A stretch of DNA of 64,000 nucleotides from Fischerella sp. PCC 9605. GTDB lineage: Bacteria; Cyanobacteriota; Cyanobacteriia; Cyanobacteriales; Nostocaceae. The position numbers and the translations under genes were made by a program. Within the stretch, counting starts at the first letter, position 1; the number at the start of each line of letters is the position of its first letter. Shown here piece by piece: positions 1 through 9,123 of the stretch. Location of the stretch: positions 2,304,089 through 2,368,088 of the forward strand of contig NZ_KI912148.1 in assembly GCF_000517105.1 (NCBI RefSeq), written 5' to 3'. The notes under the pieces are model-generated. The model worked only from the letters and a program-made list of their open reading frames with translations. It was not told where the DNA came from and did no database searches.

Positions 1-335
1 GACACTTTATCTAGGTTAACAAGCTCTTTTAGCTTTGTCAAGGGGTTAGAGAAAATCTTTTTCTTTTTTTCCTTGCTCTAAATTCTTGCTGCTAGCCACT
101 TGTTTTGTCTATGGTTCGGTGTGTCTTGGCTTTTTGCCTTGGCACTTGATTACTATAGCAGAACTTTTTGTCTGTGCAACCCCTTTTCTGATTTTTCTGG
201 CTTCGCTATCTACGTATAAAACGAATATGTTATGGATGGTGCGGTTTTAGTTGGGGCTGTTATAAGCCAAATTGCATGGTGAGAGGCTTCTGACTCAAGC
301 TCTTGAAAACTCACTCCTTAAATTACTCCTCTAAA
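1..335. other. Gene-free left edge
   Basis: No convincing coding region is visible. The stretch is T-rich on the plus strand and lies downstream of the minus-strand gene ending at 336. No clear hairpin with a T-tract was found, so where that gene's transcript ends is not seen. Confidence 0.5.
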
Positions 336-1022
336 TCATCTTTTATGTGGGGGTTTACTTGTAATCCCTTTTTCATATTTCAACGTGTATACACCATGAC
401 CCTGCAATACCCGGTACCACATACCCGACTGCACTCCTGTAGAAAGCATTTTTCCGACATTTGTTTTTGCAGTTTTAAATTGATCTGGTGTTAATTGATC
501 GCCGTACAAGTCACGTACAATGGCGTCTATGTGAAAATGCAGATCCGGTTTGTGGCGCATCAAAATTAAGATGGCATTTTGTATGGAGTATTCCTGAAAT
601 TCAGGTAATAGAGGTAAAGTGCCAGGTTTTCTGGGAGTTGTTAGTTTGGGAATGTCAGAGATGTCTGGTTTTTGTGGTGAAGGAGTAGTAGATTCCGAAT
701 TCAGTGTTGAGGTAGATGGCGATGTGGTTAAGAGTGTATTTAGCTTGTGGTCTAATTCTTGTTCTTGCTCGAGAGTCTCTATTTCCTCCTCTTGATGAAC
801 CGAATGATGTCTATCCTCAAGGTATGCCTGTGTAGATGACTCAGGCAAGCGCCTGTGGATATGATGCATCTTTTCTTCCGTAACATACCCTGATATTAGA
901 GCTTCTAGGGCATTCATCTGGTTGCGAACCACAGACAAGCGGCGCTCTAAATCAGCAGCTTCCAAGACGTAGCGATCGCGTTCTGCTTCGAGTAACCTAA
1001 GAATCTCAGACAAATCAGTCAT
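336..1022 (-). CDS. Coiled-coil / winged-helix-like conserved hypothetical
   Basis: The 228-residue product is not assigned a known function. Residues 1-45 form a strongly charged heptad-type helix likely to be a coiled coil. Residues about 70-135 are acidic and Ser/Thr/Pro-rich, probably a disordered linker. Residues about 145-215 form a compact segment with the spacing of a winged-helix fold (helix at SIQNAILILMRH, second helix around DQFKTAKTNVGKML, then a Gly/Tyr beta-wing). By inference it could be a nucleic-acid-binding or regulatory protein. The start at 1022 lacks an obvious Shine-Dalgarno. It is divergent from the zinc-ribbon gene at 1058 with only 35 bases between the starts, so both promoters must overlap the opposite gene or share this gap. 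Confidence 0.75.
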   Translation of the reverse strand: MTDLSEILRLLEAERDRYVLEAADLERRLSVVRNQMNALEALISGYVTEEKMHHIHRRLPESSTQAYLEDRHHSVHQEEEIETLEQEQELDHKLNTLLTTSPSTSTLNSESTTPSPQKPDISDIPKLTTPRKPGTLPLLPEFQEYSIQNAILILMRHKPDLHFHIDAIVRDLYGDQLTPDQFKTAKTNVGKMLSTGVQSGMWYRVLQGHGVYTLKYEKGITSKPPHKR

Positions 1023-1057
1023 AGCAGTTTCGTTTTTTTGTTGAAAGGAACAAACAG

Positions 1058-1294
1058 GTGGAAAGTAAGGAAGTTTTTGTTAAGGCTCACACCCGCATCA
1101 TTAGGCAAAAAGTCTATCGTTTCGTTTGTAAAGGATGCAACAAGGTAGTTGAACGCACTTGCTATCCTTCTAGACCATTGTTTTGCCAACGATGCCGACC
1201 ATCCAAAACTCAGCCATCAAAGCCTCAGTTGACGGTAACACGTGGGAAATCAAAGACTTCAAAAAAGTCAAGTAAAAAATCAAAAGCAAGTTAA
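1058..1294 (+). CDS. Small zinc-ribbon protein
   Basis: A 78-residue protein with two CxxC knuckles (CKGC near residue 24 and CQRC near residue 43), which together form a typical four-cysteine zinc ribbon. The C-terminal third is a Lys/Ser-rich basic tail suited to nucleic-acid contact. The start is GTG at 1058, chosen because it is preceded by a GAAAGGAA Shine-Dalgarno at 1043-1050 and there is no in-frame ATG upstream. It is likely cytoplasmic and RNA- or DNA-binding by inference; the exact function is unknown. It is divergent from the coiled-coil gene at 1022. Confidence 0.75.
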   Translation: MESKEVFVKAHTRIIRQKVYRFVCKGCNKVVERTCYPSRPLFCQRCRPSKTQPSKPQLTVTRGKSKTSKKSSKKSKAS

Positions 1295-1505
1295 CTATCC
1301 AAAAAGCATGATGGCTAATAATTCTAGAATGAACTGCAACACTATGCAGAAAATGCTGAGATAAAAACCACGAATCTGGTAATTATGCAACAGGAAGGGT
1401 GTAGCTCATTATTTATGGAGAATGGTATGAGACATTACTCTTGCCTGCAAATTCTGGAGAAGGGCAAAGAAAAAGCTTTCATCTCTTTACCCTTTCTCCC
1501 TTTCT

Positions 1506-2300
1506 CTACTCAGGCTTTAAGGTAGTACTGAGAGTTACCCAACAATCGTCCATCAAAGCTTCTCGCATTGCTTTTTCATCGTTAAAGGCATGTTGTAGAA
1601 GTTGTCCCTCATAGACCAGTTTGACTTCATCCTGCTGAAATGGCCAAGGAGTAACCGCTACCTGCTGATGGTTGTCTTGGTCTTCTAACAAGGTCAATCG
1701 CAGTGTACTTTCACTATTAATTGTGGGTACTTGCTGAAGAACTTGCTGCTTACTGGTAAATCCCTGACAGAAGATTATTGATAACGCATCCCATGTTGCT
1801 ACCAATTTTCTATTACGTTCGATGACTTCTGGTGTCACATAGGTTGCGTAGTATTCATCCTTTTGCAAAACAGCAATGAGTTGCTTTTGAAAGGCATACT
1901 CCTGCTTGAGGAAATCCTGGACAATTTGAGTAGATATGGGCGAGTTTTGCCAACTTGTAAATCTTTCATATAGTCCTGTTCCATGCAGCGAAACCAGCAA
2001 CGCTACATATCTACCTAATAGCAGCGCAAACTGTTTGGCATTTAACCAGATATTTATATGTGCTTGAGTAGAAAGTTCTGTAAAGTTGTGAGGATAACCA
2101 GTTTGGGGATTTAGTGTAGGTGCTTTTTCCCAAAGTAGCCAGCCAATATCATGTTGTTCTGCACAAAGACAAACTTCTTTTCTAGGGAGGAATTGACCAA
2201 AATTTTCATTGCCCCAAACTTGCGCTATTTGACCTGCAAGCCAAGCATGATTTGGTTGAGTGATGCAAATCAGTCCCTGTTTTGATAAGCGATGCAACAT
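1506..2300 (-). CDS. DUF3891 family protein
   Basis: A 264-residue soluble protein without signal peptide or membrane segments. The N-terminus (ITQPNHAWLAGQIAQVWG) and the AEQHDIGW motif near residue 48 match the DUF3891 family as I remember it. The conserved His/Asp residues resemble an HD-like helical fold, but no activity is established and none is claimed. The start at 2300 gives the full family length. It stands alone on the minus strand. The pyrimidine/purine-rich DNA at 1455-1505 immediately downstream can fold back and may end the transcript. Confidence 0.75.
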   Translation of the reverse strand: MLHRLSKQGLICITQPNHAWLAGQIAQVWGNENFGQFLPRKEVCLCAEQHDIGWLLWEKAPTLNPQTGYPHNFTELSTQAHINIWLNAKQFALLLGRYVALLVSLHGTGLYERFTSWQNSPISTQIVQDFLKQEYAFQKQLIAVLQKDEYYATYVTPEVIERNRKLVATWDALSIIFCQGFTSKQQVLQQVPTINSESTLRLTLLEDQDNHQQVAVTPWPFQQDEVKLVYEGQLLQHAFNDEKAMREALMDDCWVTLSTTLKPE

Positions 2301-2563
2301 GAATCAATATCCGGGATTATTTATTCAACAATCCTGACTAACTGTGCAGTGGTTTTCAAAGCACAGTCACGCTGTCTGGGTCTGCTACTTATTTCAGTCT
2401 AACTTAATTAGACTTCTTACAGAATTGTGGGAAAGGTGAAAGGGGAACGGGGAAGGGTGAAATACCCATTAACCTTTAACTTCTCATATTTTCCCTGAAA
2501 ATTTCCCTTTTAACCTTTCCTTATAAGAAGGTTCAGCACTCGCCAGTACTACACCTACATATA

Positions 2564-3712
2564 CTATTTGGGTAAAACCTGCCGCAGTGCTTCTAAGAGT
2601 CTATCCACGTTTTCTTTGCGGCTATTGAAACCCATAAGACCAATACGCCAAACTTGACCAGCTAGTTCGCCAAGACCACCACCTATTTCAATGCCATGTT
2701 CTAAGAGTAACTGCCGTGCGATCGCTTTACCATCTACCCCTTCTGGAATGCGGACTGTAGTTAGGGTTGGCAGGCGATACTCTCGCTGCACGTGTAAGGA
2801 CAAACCTATATCTTCTAATCTCCGCCAGAGATACTCTACGTTTTCTTGATGACGCCGCCAGCAATTTTCCAATCCTTCTTCAGCCACTAGACGCAGTGCT
2901 TCCCGGAGTGCATAGTACATATTAGTGGGTGCTGTGTGATGATAAATGCGTTCTTGACCCCAATATTTCCCCAACAATGTCATATCCAAATACCAGTTAG
3001 ACACTTTGGTCTGGCGCTTTTGCAATTTTTCCATAGCACGCAGACTCATTGTAAAAGGGGAAGCTCCAGGTGGGCAACCCAAGCCTTTTTGGCTACAGCT
3101 ATAAGCTAGGTCAACTCCCCACTCATCTAAAAATATGGGAACGCCACCCAAACTTGTAACTGTATCTACTAGCAGCAAACAGCTAAATTCACGACACAAA
3201 TCGCCAACTCCTTCCAAAGGTTGACGTGCACCTGTAGAAGTTTCAGCATGAACTAAAGCGAGGATTGCTGGACGGTGAGTTTGTACGGCAGTTCGCAACT
3301 CATCCAATGAAAAGACTTGTCCCCAAGGCTTTGTAATAGTTCGCACATCTGCACCATATCGTCCTGCCATATCAACAAGACGATTACCAAAGTACCCCAT
3401 TACACCAACCAGAACTACATCACCTGGTTCTGTAACATTGGCAATTGTTGCTTCCATTGCAGCTGTTCCTGTACCACTAACGGCAATTGTCAGGGGGTTA
3501 TCTGTTTGCCATACATAACGTAGTAGCGACTGAATCTCATCCATAAGTTCTAGAAAAGCTGGGTCCAGATGCCCTATTGGTGGAGTATTCATTGCTTGCA
3601 GAACTGCGGGATGAGCATTCGAGGGACCGGGGCCCAACAGCTGGCGTTCTGGTATGGAAAGAAGCTCAAGTTGCGATCGCTGGTTGTTATTGATTGATAT
3701 GGCTTGTGTCAT
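2564..3712 (-). CDS. Serine-pyruvate / alanine-glyoxylate-type aminotransferase
   Basis: A 382-residue fold-type I PLP enzyme of the class-V group that transfers an amino group to glyoxylate or pyruvate. In cyanobacteria such enzymes serve photorespiratory glycolate metabolism or soluble-hydrogenase small-subunit annotations. The sequence shows LLGPGPSNAHP at residues 25-35, the SGTGTAAMEA cofactor loop at 79-88, Asp183 in LLLVDTVTSLGG, and the Schiff-base lysine K209 in SCSQKGLGCPPG. The open frame runs further upstream to 3832, but the ATG at 3712 is preferred because family homology begins there and the upstream 40 residues look unlike protein. No strong Shine-Dalgarno is seen. Substrate preference cannot be decided from sequence. 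Confidence 0.9.
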   Translation of the reverse strand: MTQAISINNNQRSQLELLSIPERQLLGPGPSNAHPAVLQAMNTPPIGHLDPAFLELMDEIQSLLRYVWQTDNPLTIAVSGTGTAAMEATIANVTEPGDVVLVGVMGYFGNRLVDMAGRYGADVRTITKPWGQVFSLDELRTAVQTHRPAILALVHAETSTGARQPLEGVGDLCREFSCLLLVDTVTSLGGVPIFLDEWGVDLAYSCSQKGLGCPPGASPFTMSLRAMEKLQKRQTKVSNWYLDMTLLGKYWGQERIYHHTAPTNMYYALREALRLVAEEGLENCWRRHQENVEYLWRRLEDIGLSLHVQREYRLPTLTTVRIPEGVDGKAIARQLLLEHGIEIGGGLGELAGQVWRIGLMGFNSRKENVDRLLEALRQVLPK

Positions 3713-4006
3713 ATTTGTATTTGTACTTAGCGAGATGATAGTTATAAAGGCATCATAGCCTTTGAAGGAGCGGCGATAAAGCTGCACTCTATAACTCACA
3801 TCAAGAGGCTCAAGTAACAACACCCTTTGCAATGATGTGAAAATCTGCTATTGATTACCTGTGCCACATCTGCATAGCGATCGCAAGTAGGCTTTTTTCG
3901 TTTAAGTCTAATTATCTCTAAAAAAAGCTGATGATTGTATTTAAAAGTGGCATCGCATGTTTGCGGGATGATTTTAATAGTTTTGTGGGATGGGCTGAAG
4001 AAAATT

Positions 4007-5509
4007 TTACTGCTGTGTACCACTGGGTGCAGGTGGCGCAGCAGGTGTTACAGTTGGTGCAGTTTGTTGACGGCGGCGTAAAGCATCCTGTAACCTATTC
4101 CCAGTATTATTATTGGATGTATTTGCTGTTCTCCGCTTCCGACGCTGAGATGGTTTCCTGACTTCACTAGTGTTGGCATTATTGTTAGGTGTAACTTGCT
4201 CGCGTCTTCTTAGTCTAGTTGGGGTTATTTGCCTGGAACTAGCAGAACTGCTTTCCGCACTATTACGACGCAAACGACGATTAACATCGGATTGCTGTGA
4301 AGAAGAAGTTGTTGCTGGCGATGTTGTCAGTGTGCGTGGTCGCCTAGTTCTAGTTCTGCTAGGAGCGTCTGTGTTATTTACTGAAGTTTCTACTTGTTGT
4401 CTGCGTGTAGTGTTGCTTGTATTCTTGGTAGTGGTAGCAGCTGTATTTTGATTTCTTTGCTCTTGTTCTCTTCGTCTTTGCCTTTCTTTAACTTCACGGT
4501 GACGCCGTGAGCCTCGAATAGCATAGTCAGTAGCGATTGTAACACCTTGTCTTCCCCCGCTTGTGGGTTTTAATTTCCACTCCCGTGCTTGTCTGGCGTG
4601 TGCTTCATCCAATTCACGATTACCACTGGATTTAGTAACTCTTACATTCGTGACATTACCATTTTCATCTGTATCTACGGCTACTTCTACCCTGCCTTCA
4701 ATACCACGTTTTTTCGCCTGTTCTGGATATTTGGCATCGCATTGACGGCAAGCAGCACGACCATTGCCATCACCTGTTGAATCTGTTGGCGGTTTGGGAG
4801 TAGTTGGTGCTGTAGCAAATGTTTCGCGTTTTCTGCGTCCTGAACCACTACCTGTGCTACTTCCGGTTCCGGAACCACTACCAGATCGAGTGCCTGTACC
4901 ATTACCAGAACCAACAGCAATCGTAGAACTAGAATCATTTCCTGTGAGCGTAGTTTGTGTTCCAGAGCTACCTCCACTATTTGCTTGACTTTCTCTTGAG
5001 TCTCTAATATCGCTAAGTGACTGTCTTAATTGCTCACTGCTTGCAGTTGTACTTGGAGAGGTAGTTTCTGGTTTTATATTTTGGGCTGGTTTTTCAGTTA
5101 CTACTTTAGGCTGGTCAGCAACAGGCTTTGGCGGCTCAAATCGCGTCTGTTCCGGCTTGTCTGGTAATGGTTGGATTTTAGGAGGAGTTTTGGGAGTCTC
5201 AATAACCTTTTGTATCGGGGTTGTTTCCCTTATAGGTGGAGGTGAAGGAGCCTTAGCAATGTTTGCAGGTTGTTGCTTTATTTCTCTTGCTGGTGGTGTA
5301 TCTTGAACTTCTGGTTCTTCTGGTTCTACGAAGGTCAATTCAATAGGTTCCTCTTCCAACTCTGGCACTCTAGCCAAAAAGTTGCCAATACCCGAAGCTA
5401 ATGCACAGATATGCAGTGAAAGTGAGCCAATGAGACTGAAAGCTAAAAAGGATTTTAGAGCTTTGGCCTCTTTGTGTCGTTGCTCCCCTGCAATGCTGGA
5501 AAAGCTCAT
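4007..5509 (-). CDS. tonB: TonB family energy transducer with long basic tail
   Basis: A 500-residue inner-membrane-anchored protein that would pass proton-motive energy from ExbB-ExbD to TonB-dependent outer-membrane receptors. One transmembrane helix lies at residues 20-42. An acidic/Pro-rich periplasmic linker spans 45-150, a Gly/Ser/Thr low-complexity segment 175-230, and the TonB C-terminal domain 252-335 (YPEQAKKRGIEGRVEVAV, then LDEAHARQAREWKLKP). After the domain comes an unusual tail of about 165 residues rich in Arg, Thr, Asn and Ser. Classical TonB proteins end at the domain. It is divergent from exbB (5811) with 301 bases between. A role in septal or cell-wall biology is also possible, since cyanobacterial TonB paralogues differ in function. 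Confidence 0.85.
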   Translation of the reverse strand: MSFSSIAGEQRHKEAKALKSFLAFSLIGSLSLHICALASGIGNFLARVPELEEEPIELTFVEPEEPEVQDTPPAREIKQQPANIAKAPSPPPIRETTPIQKVIETPKTPPKIQPLPDKPEQTRFEPPKPVADQPKVVTEKPAQNIKPETTSPSTTASSEQLRQSLSDIRDSRESQANSGGSSGTQTTLTGNDSSSTIAVGSGNGTGTRSGSGSGTGSSTGSGSGRRKRETFATAPTTPKPPTDSTGDGNGRAACRQCDAKYPEQAKKRGIEGRVEVAVDTDENGNVTNVRVTKSSGNRELDEAHARQAREWKLKPTSGGRQGVTIATDYAIRGSRRHREVKERQRRREQEQRNQNTAATTTKNTSNTTRRQQVETSVNNTDAPSRTRTRRPRTLTTSPATTSSSQQSDVNRRLRRNSAESSSASSRQITPTRLRRREQVTPNNNANTSEVRKPSQRRKRRTANTSNNNTGNRLQDALRRRQQTAPTVTPAAPPAPSGTQQ

Positions 5510-5703
5510 AACCTATTGCTACCTCTTTTCAGTAATGTTTCCAAGCTAAAACTATTTGATGCAAAAGTCAATAAAATGAGATTATATAAGAATGCATAAT
5601 GTTCAGAACCCATGATAACTATTTCAAACTATTTTTGCTACGTTTACAAGAAATAATATCGGTTAAAATTTAAAGAATTTATGTCAGCAAGAATTAAAAA
5701 TAC

Positions 5704-5732
5704 TTGACTTTGTTGTCACAGTATTCTAATGT
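5704..5732 (+). promoter_or_regulatory. Candidate sigma70-type promoter for exbB-exbD-acylase
   Basis: TTGACT at 5704-5709 and TAATGT at 5727-5732 are separated by 17 bases and lie about 80 bases upstream of the exbB start. The rest of the 5510-5810 divergent gap is AT-rich. I looked for a Fur box and saw only weak matches, so iron control is not supported from sequence alone. Confidence 0.4.
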
Positions 5733-5810
5733 TTGTTGAAAATATATATCATTTGTGCAGCAGCAACTGTTGGTTTAACTGTGGGTTGTTGAGCGCTTTA
5801 GGAATATCAC

Positions 5811-6467
5811 ATGGGAATTAGCAAATTATTTACCGCAGGTGGCGTAGTCATGTGGCCCCTGCTTGGGTTTTCGGTGTTGGCAGTGGGATTGATTATTGAG
5901 CGTGTTCGTTTTTGGTATCGCGTTAATAGCCGCCAAAGTCGTGTAGTCCGAGAGGTATTGAATCTCTATCGATTGAATAATATAGTTGGTGCTTTGGAGA
6001 AGTTGCACAAAAATGCAGATTTACCGATCGCACGCATTTTTCTTGCAGCATTGGAATTGGAACAACCAAATCCTGAAGAATTTCGCTTGGCGCTAGAAAG
6101 TGAAGCACAAGCAGAAATTCCCATTCTCAAGCGATTTAACACCATCTTTGAAACCATAATTAGCCTTGCCCCTCTATTGGGGTTGCTAGGAACTGTTTTG
6201 GGTTTGATAGCTTCCTTTGCATCTCTCAACCTTGGTGATGTGGGAGGTACGAGAACCTTAGGCGTGACTAGTGGTATTAGTGAAGCATTAGTGTCTACAG
6301 CATCAGGATTAGTTGTAGCTATTTTTACACTTTTGTTTGCCAATACTTTTCGAGGACTCTATCAACGTCAAATTGCGTTGATTCAAGAATATGGTGGCGA
6401 ACTTGAATTACTTTATCGCCGTCACTACGAAGAAAGAGGTGAAAAAGCTTATGCGCCTTCAAGATGA
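5811..6467 (+). CDS. exbB: MotA/TolQ/ExbB proton channel family protein
   Basis: A 218-residue integral membrane protein of the ExbB/TolQ family, the proton-channel subunit that energises TonB. Hydrophobic helices lie near residues 12-32, 112-140 and 155-178. The family core is seen around LAPLLGLLGTVLGLI and SGISEALVSTASGLVVAI. The start at 5811 has an AGGA Shine-Dalgarno seven bases upstream. The 3' end overlaps exbD by 17 bases, indicating translational coupling. Its neighbours (exbD, then an acylase; divergent tonB) make an energised outer-membrane system the most likely setting. Confidence 0.92.
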   Translation: MGISKLFTAGGVVMWPLLGFSVLAVGLIIERVRFWYRVNSRQSRVVREVLNLYRLNNIVGALEKLHKNADLPIARIFLAALELEQPNPEEFRLALESEAQAEIPILKRFNTIFETIISLAPLLGLLGTVLGLIASFASLNLGDVGGTRTLGVTSGISEALVSTASGLVVAIFTLLFANTFRGLYQRQIALIQEYGGELELLYRRHYEERGEKAYAPSR

Positions 6468-6855
6468 ATCAGAAATTCCACCGCAAATTAACATTGTGCC
6501 CATGATTGATGTGATATTTGCGATTTTGACCTTTTTTATCATGTCAACTCTGTTTTTAACCCGTTCAGAAGGTCTACCAGTTAATTTACCGAAGGCGGCA
6601 ACGTCGAAAGCACAGCAAGTGCCGACCAAAATCACCATTACGGTAGATGCCCAAGGAAAGATCAGTCTGAACCGCAAACCAACTACTGTTGATGCTTTAA
6701 CTGAACAAGTGCGTGCCTTAGTAGGTTCCAAACAGCAAGCAGTGGTGATTATCAATGCAGATGAAAAAGTGGGTCATGGTCAAGTGGTGGCAGTGATGGA
6801 TCGGGTTCGCCGGGTGGAAGGAGCAAGGTTAGCGATCGCAACTCAAAAGCCTTAG
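6451..6855 (+). CDS. exbD: ExbD/TolR family biopolymer transport protein
   Basis: A 134-residue single-pass protein with the ExbD/TolR arrangement: short cytoplasmic N-terminus, one transmembrane helix at about residues 12-34 carrying the conserved Asp in VPMIDVIFAILTFFI (the proton-linked residue of the family), and a periplasmic domain. The start at 6451 is chosen over the in-frame ATG at 6391 because it gives the family N-terminus and follows a GAAAGAGGTG ribosome site. It overlaps exbB by 17 bases and is followed 22 bases later by the acylase gene, so the three form one operon. Confidence 0.92.
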   Translation: MRLQDESEIPPQINIVPMIDVIFAILTFFIMSTLFLTRSEGLPVNLPKAATSKAQQVPTKITITVDAQGKISLNRKPTTVDALTEQVRALVGSKQQAVVIINADEKVGHGQVVAVMDRVRRVEGARLAIATQKP

Positions 6856-6877
6856 TCAGTCATCACTGCCTACAATC

Positions 6878-9001
6878 ATGTTGAATAACACAACACTTTT
6901 AATTGCCCTGAGAGCTAGCAGATGGCAAAATGTACTCAGGGTATTCATGGTATTTATGCTTAGTCTCTGCTTGGCTTTGTTTTTAGGAAGCCAAGGTTTC
7001 GGTTCTGCACCAAGGCACACAGAGATACTATGGGATACTCAGGGTGTACCACATATATACGGAAATAACAACCGTGGTGCATTCCGAGCATTCGGTTGGG
7101 CTCAGATGCAAAGTCATGGTAACTTGCTTTTGCGTCTTTATGGTCAAGCACGAGGGCGGGCAGCTGAATATTGGGGAGAAGAGTACATAGATTCAGATAA
7201 ATGGGTACTGACTATGGGAGTTCCCAATCGTGCGAATTCTTGGTATAAAGCCCAAAGCCCAACTTTTCGCAGCTATTTGAATGCCTTTGCTGATGGAATC
7301 AATGCTTACGCTAAAGCTCATCCTGAACTGATTGACGATGAAGTAGAAATTGTGTTGCCCGTTAAGCCAGAAGATACACTAGCTCACTTACAACGGGTAT
7401 TAAATTTTACTTTTATCGTCAATCCGGAGCAGGTTGCAGGCATGACTGACAAAGGTAGTTCCGCTGGTTCTAACGCTTGGGCAATTGCTCCCAAACGCTC
7501 TGCTAGTGGGAATGCAATGCTTTTAGCAAACCCGCACCTACCTTGGTCAGATTTATTCCTCTGGTATGAAGCACAAATAACCGCACCGGGGATAGATGCT
7601 TATGGAGCAACACTCGTAGGTATTCCAGTTTTAGCGATCGCCTTCAACGACAATTTAGGTTGGGCTCACACAGTCAATACTCACGATGGCTGGGATACTT
7701 ATGAGTTAACCCTCGCTGGTGATGGTTATCGCTTTGACAACCGAGCCCGTGCTTTTGAAACAAAAACTCATTCTTTGAAAATCAAGCAAGATGATGGCAC
7801 TCTCCGCGAACAACCACTTCTAGTAAAAAGTTCTATCCACGGGCCAGTAGTTGCAGAAAAAGATGGTAAACCAGTGGCGTTGCGCGTTGTTGGTCTTGAC
7901 CGACCTGGTGTATTAGAGCAGTGGTGGGATATGGCACGCTCCCAAAACCTAAACCAGTTTGAAAGCGCACTAAAACGCTTGCAACTACCTATGTTTACGG
8001 TAATGTATGCAGACCGAGAAGGACACATCATGCACTTGTTTAACGGTCAAGTGCCTGTTCATTCCCAAGGAGATTTCGCATACTGGCAAGGAACAATCCC
8101 TGGTGATACTTCCAAGACATTGTGGACAAAAATTCACCCTTACCGCGATTTGCCACGCATCATCGACCCAGCAAGCGGCTGGTTGCAAAATGCCAATGAT
8201 CCACCCTGGACTACTACATTTCCACCTGCGATCAAACCAGGGAATTTTCCGCCCTATATGGCACCTCGGGTCATGGATTTTCGGGCACAACGTTCGGCAC
8301 GGATGCTGGCAGAAGATGAAAAAATCTCTTTTGATAAAATGGTTGAATACAAGCATTCGACGCGCATGGAACTGGCAGACCGTATCTTGGATGATTTGAT
8401 TCCAGCCGTACGAAAGCAAGGTGGTAAATTAGGGCAGCGAGCAGCTGATGTACTGGAAGCATGGGATAGACAAGCCAATGCTGATAGTCGAGGAGCGGTA
8501 CTGTTTGCCTTTTGGGTTGAACAAATGGATTTAGAGCAAGCGTTTAGTAAACCTTGGCAAGAAGACTCTCCCCTCACTACCCCTGACGGTTTAGCCGATC
8601 CTAAAAGTGCAGTAGCAAAATTAGAAGCAGCAGCAGCTAAGGTAGAAAAAACCTATGGTTCCCTCGATGTAGCGTGGGGACAAGCTTTCCGGCTTAAGTA
8701 TGGAAATGTAGATTTACCAGCTAATGGAGGCGATGGAGAGCTAGGTATATTCCGTGTAGTTGAATTTGCTCCCACTCCCGATGGACGCTTCCAATCGATT
8801 GTAGGTGATTCCTATGTTGCTGCGGTTGAGTTTTCTAAGCCTGTACGGGCAATGGTACTCACTAGTTACGGTAATGCAACTCAACCGAACTCACCACACG
8901 TTGGGGATCAATTACAACTTTTCGCGCGTAAGCAATTGCGTCCAGTTTGGCGAACACGTCAGGAAATAAAAGCTCATTTGCAGGAACGGAAAGTATTTTG
9001 A
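6878..9001 (+). CDS. Penicillin-acylase / AHL-acylase-like Ntn hydrolase (peptidase S45)
   Basis: A 707-residue member of the S45 N-terminal-nucleophile amidohydrolases, which cleave side-chain amides such as penicillin or acyl-homoserine lactones. An N-terminal hydrophobic segment at residues 20-42 indicates export. The alpha-chain motif DTQGVPHIYG (53-62) is followed by the autoprocessing junction GSNAWA, which makes Ser198 the likely catalytic nucleophile of the beta chain. FNDNLGWAHTVN further on also fits the family. The gene starts 22 bases after exbD, so it is probably co-transcribed with exbBD. Family knowledge links cyanobacterial relatives with quorum-signal degradation (AiiC of Anabaena); the substrate here is inference. 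Confidence 0.88.
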   Translation: MLNNTTLLIALRASRWQNVLRVFMVFMLSLCLALFLGSQGFGSAPRHTEILWDTQGVPHIYGNNNRGAFRAFGWAQMQSHGNLLLRLYGQARGRAAEYWGEEYIDSDKWVLTMGVPNRANSWYKAQSPTFRSYLNAFADGINAYAKAHPELIDDEVEIVLPVKPEDTLAHLQRVLNFTFIVNPEQVAGMTDKGSSAGSNAWAIAPKRSASGNAMLLANPHLPWSDLFLWYEAQITAPGIDAYGATLVGIPVLAIAFNDNLGWAHTVNTHDGWDTYELTLAGDGYRFDNRARAFETKTHSLKIKQDDGTLREQPLLVKSSIHGPVVAEKDGKPVALRVVGLDRPGVLEQWWDMARSQNLNQFESALKRLQLPMFTVMYADREGHIMHLFNGQVPVHSQGDFAYWQGTIPGDTSKTLWTKIHPYRDLPRIIDPASGWLQNANDPPWTTTFPPAIKPGNFPPYMAPRVMDFRAQRSARMLAEDEKISFDKMVEYKHSTRMELADRILDDLIPAVRKQGGKLGQRAADVLEAWDRQANADSRGAVLFAFWVEQMDLEQAFSKPWQEDSPLTTPDGLADPKSAVAKLEAAAAKVEKTYGSLDVAWGQAFRLKYGNVDLPANGGDGELGIFRVVEFAPTPDGRFQSIVGDSYVAAVEFSKPVRAMVLTSYGNATQPNSPHVGDQLQLFARKQLRPVWRTRQEIKAHLQERKVF

Positions 9002-9011
9002 GGTTTGAGGT

Positions 9012-9042
9012 GCGTCCTCATCTGTATGCATCTGGAGGACGC
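9012..9042. terminator. Hairpin between convergent genes
   Basis: An 8-bp perfect stem, GCGTCCTC (9012-9019) with GAGGACGC (9035-9042), lies 10 bases after the acylase stop and before the convergent PEP-CTERM gene. No T-run follows, so it may be a weak or factor-dependent terminator. Confidence 0.4.
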
Positions 9043-9064
9043 TGCGTTGGAGGGTTTCTCACGA

Positions 9065-9090
9065 GCGATCGCAGTTATTTTTGCGATCGC
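9065..9090. repeat. Paired HIP1 octamers
   Basis: Two HIP1 sequences (GCGATCGC) at 9065-9072 and 9083-9090 are ten bases apart. Each is a palindrome, so together they can also pair with one another as an 8-bp stem. HIP1 is hugely over-represented in cyanobacterial genomes; this pair is simply a notable local example. Confidence 0.6.
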
Positions 9091-9123
9091 ATCCCACATG
9101 AATTACTGAAAGACATGCTATTA

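Noticed and set aside
4170-4988. Several plus-strand frames opposite tonB
   Set aside because: They are shadows of the low-complexity Ser/Thr/Gly/Arg-rich part of the tonB gene.
5510-5810. Fur box in the tonB-exbB gap
   Set aside because: AT-rich palindromic-looking words occur but none gives a good 7-1-7 match, so iron control is not claimed.
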